Assembly: GCF_027257935.1 (NCBI RefSeq)
Contig: NZ_JANZKW010000001.1
Coordinates: 744,001-808,000, forward strand
DNA from: Chitinimonas sp. BJYL2
GTDB taxonomy: Bacteria > Pseudomonadota > Gammaproteobacteria > Burkholderiales > Chitinimonadaceae
Reading direction: 5' to 3'
DNA length: 64,000 bases
Part shown: piece by piece, positions 54,865 through 64,000 of the stretch
How the letters are laid out: the number at the start of each line of letters is the position of its first letter
Position numbering within the stretch: the first letter of the stretch is position 1
Translations under genes and position numbers: made by a program
Notes under the pieces: generated by a model
The model's database searches: none
Told to the model about the DNA's origin: nothing
What the model saw: only the letters and a program-made list of their open reading frames with translations

Positions 54865-57099
54865 ATGGCGCTGATGGACAACATGAAATCGCTCAACAAG
54901 GGCAAACCATCCGGCCCAGCTCCCAAGGCGGGCAGCGGCTTGGGCAGCAAGCTGGCGGGTCTGTTCGGCAAGGGCAAGAAGCCCGCGGCGGCAGAAAAGA
55001 CCGACAAGGCTTATGACCCGCTGCGTACGGTATCCATCCTTGATCGCATCCGCCCGCAGGCGGAGAGCGGCATGGTCAGCCCCCTGCCCCTGATCGGCCA
55101 CTTGCCGATCCGTCGTCAGATCGAACTGTGTATCTGGACCATGGGTATCGCGGGCCTCCTGCTGGTCGCCACGGTCATCCTGATGGTGCGTAGCTCCGGT
55201 CACGATGTGATCTACCGCGCCACCTCAACCGAAATGCAGATGTTGTCGCAGCGGATTGCTCGTGCGGCCGCCCAGGCGGTGCAGGGTAATGCCGAAGCCT
55301 TCCCCTTGCTCAAAGGCGCTTATGACGACTTTGACCGTAACCTCAAGGCACTGGTAGACGGTGGCGAAGCGCCGGCTGCCAGCGGCGAGCCGGCCGAGAT
55401 TCTGGCCACGATCCAGCAGAACTGGAATGCCAACTTCCGGCCCAACCCCAAGCAACCCACCATCGAAAGCATTCTCAAGCAGCAAGCCACGCTGGTGGCG
55501 CTGACCAAGAACGTGAACACGATTAACCGTAACGATGCGCGCCTGCTGGAACTGTCGCAGCAGCTCGTCTCCTTGCTCACCGAATCGCGCGCCGGCTCGC
55601 GTGAGGTGGAACTCGCCAACCAGCAGGTGATGCTGTCGCAGCGTATGGCCAAGAACGCCAACGCCATGCTGGCCGGTGAAGTGATCAACCCCGAAGTGGT
55701 GTTCCTGCTGGGCAAAGACACCAGCACCTTCCGCGACACCATGCAGGGCATGATCGACGGCAACGCCGAATTGCGCATCGCCGCGACCAGCAACCCCGAA
55801 GTGAAGGAAAAGCTGATTGAAATCCGCGACATGTTCAAGGATTTCGAAACCGTGGTGAGCACCTTCTCCAGCAACATGCAGAACCTCGACGCCACCCGCA
55901 AGGCCAACCAGACCACCTTCCGCGAAAGCGAAAAGCTGCTGCAGGATGCCAAGAAGCTGACCGAAGCCTTCGAGCGCCAGGCAGGCAGTGCCATCTCGCT
56001 GGTTCTGGCGATCATCTTTGCGGTTGTGGCCATCGCCGGCCTTTACGGTCTGATCCGCGTTTACAACTCGGAAGCCCAGCGTCGCCGGCTTGAAATCGAA
56101 GCGGAAAACAAGCGGAACCAGGAAGCCATTCTGCGACTGCTGAACGAAATGTCCGACCTCGCCGACGGTGACTTGACCGTACGTGCGTCGGTGACCGAAG
56201 ACCTGACCGGCGCTATCGCCGACTCGATGAACTACACCATCGACGAGCTGCGCAGCCTGATTATCGGTATTAACCGCGCGACCGATCAGGTGACGGCCGC
56301 CTCCCAGCAAGCCCAGGCAATTTCGAGCGAACTGCTGCAAGCCGCACAGCGCCAGTCCGAAGAAATCGTGGAGACCAACGAGGCCGTGCAATCGATTGCC
56401 CGCTCGATTACCGATGTGTCCGGTAACGCCACCGAATCCGCCCGTGTGGCCCGCCAGTCGCTGGAAGCCGCGACCAAGGGTGCCGACGCGGTACAGAACC
56501 AGATCAAGGGCATGAACGAAATCCGCGAGCAGATCCAGGAGACCGCCAAGCGAATCAAGCGTCTGGGTGAAAGCTCGCAGGAGATCGGTGAAATCGTGGA
56601 ACTGATTTCCGACATTACCGAACAGACCAACGTGCTGGCCCTGAACGCCGCCATTCAGGCCGCATCGGCCGGTGAAGCCGGTCGCGGCTTCACGGTGGTT
56701 GCCGAAGAAGTGCAGCGCCTCGCTGAACGCTCCGGTGAAGCCACCAAGCAGATCGGCGCGATTGTGAAAACCATTCAGGCCGATACCCACGACGCCGTAG
56801 CCGCTATGGAACTGTCCACCCAGGGTGTGGTGGAAGGGGCCAAGCTGTCCGATGCCGCCGGTCAGGCGCTGAACGAGATCGGTCAGGTGTCGAACGAACT
56901 GGCCGACCTGATTGATACGATTGCCAAGGCCACCACGTCGCAGCAGGAACTGGCTGACAAAGTGTCCGCCTCCATGCAGGACATTCTCCACATTACCGAA
57001 CAGACCACGGCAGGTACCAAGCAGACCGCCGTGCAGATTGGTCAGCTCACGGGTCTGGCCGCAGAACTGAAGGGCTCGGTTGCAGGCTTCAAACTCTGA
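54865..57099 (+). CDS. pilJ: Type IV pilus chemoreceptor PilJ
   Basis: From the ATG at 54865 (GGGAGAG upstream) the protein is 744 aa; open frame to 54796 is poorly supported. Residues 1-70 are a Gly/Lys-rich cytoplasmic extension, then a membrane span (about 90-113), a periplasmic PilJ-type sensor with repeated [11 protein letters not shown] and [12 protein letters not shown] stretches (about 125-370), a second span (about 378-400), HAMP, and the methyl-accepting domain with [20 protein letters not shown] at the tip. It senses surface contact or pilus state and signals to ChpA through PilI. Confidence 0.94.
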   Translation: MALMDNMKSLNKGKPSGPAPKAGSGLGSKLAGLFGKGKKPAAAEKTDKAYDPLRTVSILDRIRPQAESGMVSPLPLIGHLPIRRQIELCIWTMGIAGLLLVATVILMVRSSGHDVIYRATSTEMQMLSQRIARAAAQAVQGNAEAFPLLKGAYDDFDRNLKALVDGGEAPAASGEPAEILATIQQNWNANFRPNPKQPTIESILKQQATLVALTKNVNTINRNDARLLELSQQLVSLLTESRAGSREVELANQQVMLSQRMAKNANAMLAGEVINPEVVFLLGKDTSTFRDTMQGMIDGNAELRIAATSNPEVKEKLIEIRDMFKDFETVVSTFSSNMQNLDATRKANQTTFRESEKLLQDAKKLTEAFERQAGSAISLVLAIIFAVVAIAGLYGLIRVYNSEAQRRRLEIEAENKRNQEAILRLLNEMSDLADGDLTVRASVTEDLTGAIADSMNYTIDELRSLIIGINRATDQVTAASQQAQAISSELLQAAQRQSEEIVETNEAVQSIARSITDVSGNATESARVARQSLEAATKGADAVQNQIKGMNEIREQIQETAKRIKRLGESSQEIGEIVELISDITEQTNVLALNAAIQAASAGEAGRGFTVVAEEVQRLAERSGEATKQIGAIVKTIQADTHDAVAAMELSTQGVVEGAKLSDAAGQALNEIGQVSNELADLIDTIAKATTSQQELADKVSASMQDILHITEQTTAGTKQTAVQIGQLTGLAAELKGSVAGFKL

Positions 57100-57175
57100 C
57101 CGATAACAGGGCGCCAGCGGTCCAAGCCGCGGCGCCTGCTCTGCCCATCAGCCACCAAGCGGGACCAAAATAACG

Positions 57176-63442
<6,267 letters not shown>

Positions 63443-63453
63443 TTACGGATCGT

Positions 63454-63503
63454 CCCACCAAAGACAAAGGCCCCGCTTCAACGGGGCCTTTGCCTTTGGT
63501 GGG
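63454..63503. terminator. Nested bidirectional terminator between chpA and glpD
   Basis: An inner stem CAAAGGCCCCG (63465-63475) with CGGGGCCTTTG (63482-63492) around a 6-nt loop sits inside an outer stem CCCACCAAAG (63454-63463) with CTTTGGTGGG (63494-63503). The stem is long and GC-rich and lies 10 bp from each convergent stop. Confidence 0.82.
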
Positions 63504-63512
63504 TGTACCGGT

Positions 63513-64000
63513 TCAATGCTTGCCGTACTGCTCCGCAAACCACAGCGCAAATGCCTCCCGCTCCGTTTCGCTCATGTGCAAGCCCTGCTTGGTCCGTCGC
63601 CACAGGATGTCATCGGGTGCGCGTGCCCATTCCTCCTGCTGCAGATAGCGCACCTCGCTCTCGTACAGGGTGGCGCCAAAATGGCGGCCCAGATCAGCCA
63701 CAGTGAGTGCTACGCCCAGCACCTTGCCGATACGGTCACCGAACTGGTGTGCCAGCCGCGTCACCAGCTCCTCGGGCAGATCGGGATAACGGCCGCGCTG
63801 CTCGGCCAGAAAGGCCGGGAAATTTGCATACGGGATGGCGCCGCCAGCCAAAGGCGGGGGGGGGTCATGCAGCTGGAATCGCTCGAAGTACGGTTGCAAC
63901 TGGGCCATCGCATGACGCGCCAGCTGCCGATAGGTGGTCAGCTTGCCACCAAATACCGAAAGCACCGGCGCGCCTTCACGGTCCAGGCGCAACACATAGT
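63513..64000 (-). CDS. glpD: Aerobic glycerol-3-phosphate dehydrogenase (partial, N-terminus beyond window)
   Basis: About 162 C-terminal residues are visible and the frame continues past the right edge. Diagnostic stretches are VLSVFGGKLTTYRQLARHAM and the C-terminal all-helical domain with YLQQEEWARAPDDILWRRT and KQGLHMSETEREAF. GlpD is an FAD enzyme at the inner membrane that oxidises glycerol-3-phosphate to DHAP and passes electrons to quinone. A run of nine G (C on the coding strand) codes for prolines after FQLHD. The gene converges on chpA. Confidence 0.93.
   Translation of the reverse strand, partial: YVLRLDREGAPVLSVFGGKLTTYRQLARHAMAQLQPYFERFQLHDPPPPLAGGAIPYANFPAFLAEQRGRYPDLPEELVTRLAHQFGDRIGKVLGVALTVADLGRHFGATLYESEVRYLQQEEWARAPDDILWRRTKQGLHMSETEREAFALWFAEQYGKH
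63856..63864. repeat. glpD: G9 homopolymer within glpD
   Basis: Nine consecutive G on the plus strand (C9 in glpD) encode part of a DPPPPLAGG turn. The frame is intact at this length; slippage or an assembly error of one base would truncate GlpD. Confidence 0.9.

Overview
The window reads as a GC-rich betaproteobacterial chromosome, most likely Neisseriales (Chromobacteriaceae/Chitinibacteraceae-like). The grounds are gene order and families: a lysM-dprA-smg-topA block divergent from def-fmt-rsmB-DUF4390-ntrY-ntrX, a proA/nadD-rsfS-rlmH-maf block, system II cytochrome c maturation (resB-ccsB) beside cytochrome c4 and engB, and a pilG-H-I-J-chpA twitching cluster. The genus assignment is inference. 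I see no insertion sequence, prophage, CRISPR array or rRNA operon.

Layout. 1-3.2 kb: partial plsC-type acyltransferase and a GAF-PAS-PAS-GGDEF-EAL cyclic-di-GMP protein. 3.3-8.5 kb (minus): topA, smg, dprA and a LysM protein. 8.7-15.5 kb (plus): def, fmt, rsmB, DUF4390, ntrY, ntrX, tightly packed with several overlaps. 15.5-21.8 kb (minus): a polyamine-linked operon (DUF4178 protein, 48-aa membrane peptide, DUF350, 119-aa protein, membrane-anchored spermidine synthase homologue, exported FAD amine oxidase homologue, SpeD). 22.1-24.2 kb: two small hypotheticals and a PP_4765-type flavoprotein. 24.2-30.5 kb: a copper-resistance operon (CusF-like, cupredoxin, multicopper oxidase, TolC-like lipoprotein, His-rich protein) divergent from a CusRS-like two-component system, with a CusR-type box between them. 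30.5-37 kb: NTF2-like protein, SlyD-like PPIase, tRNA-Ala(CGC), proA, a PAS chemoreceptor, nadD, rsfS, rlmH, maf. 37.1-41.4 kb: TonB receptor divergent from a secreted cyanophycinase. 41.7-47.6 kb (minus): gabD, gabT, a PotD-like binding protein, a family III CoA-transferase, a thioredoxin-fold protein. 47.7-53.2 kb: rsmE, ccsB, resB, cytochrome c4, engB. 53.5-63.4 kb: pilGHIJ-chpA. 63.5 kb to the end: the C-terminal part of glpD.

How the genes work together. Most of the window is housekeeping: translation initiation and rRNA modification, DNA topology and uptake, NAD and proline synthesis, cytochrome c assembly. Accessory functions are copper defence, type IV pilus chemosensing, a GABA catabolic pair, probable scavenging of extracellular cyanophycin, and the polyamine-linked membrane operon. 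That last operon is the best candidate for a poorly described system: it joins both enzymes expected for spermidine synthesis to an exported oxidase and four membrane or zinc-ribbon proteins of unknown role.

Gene ends are flanked by many symmetrical hairpins that look like bidirectional terminators. Non-ATG starts are frequent (GTG for smg, dprA, rsmB, ntrY, ntrX and the thioredoxin-fold gene; TTG for nadD).
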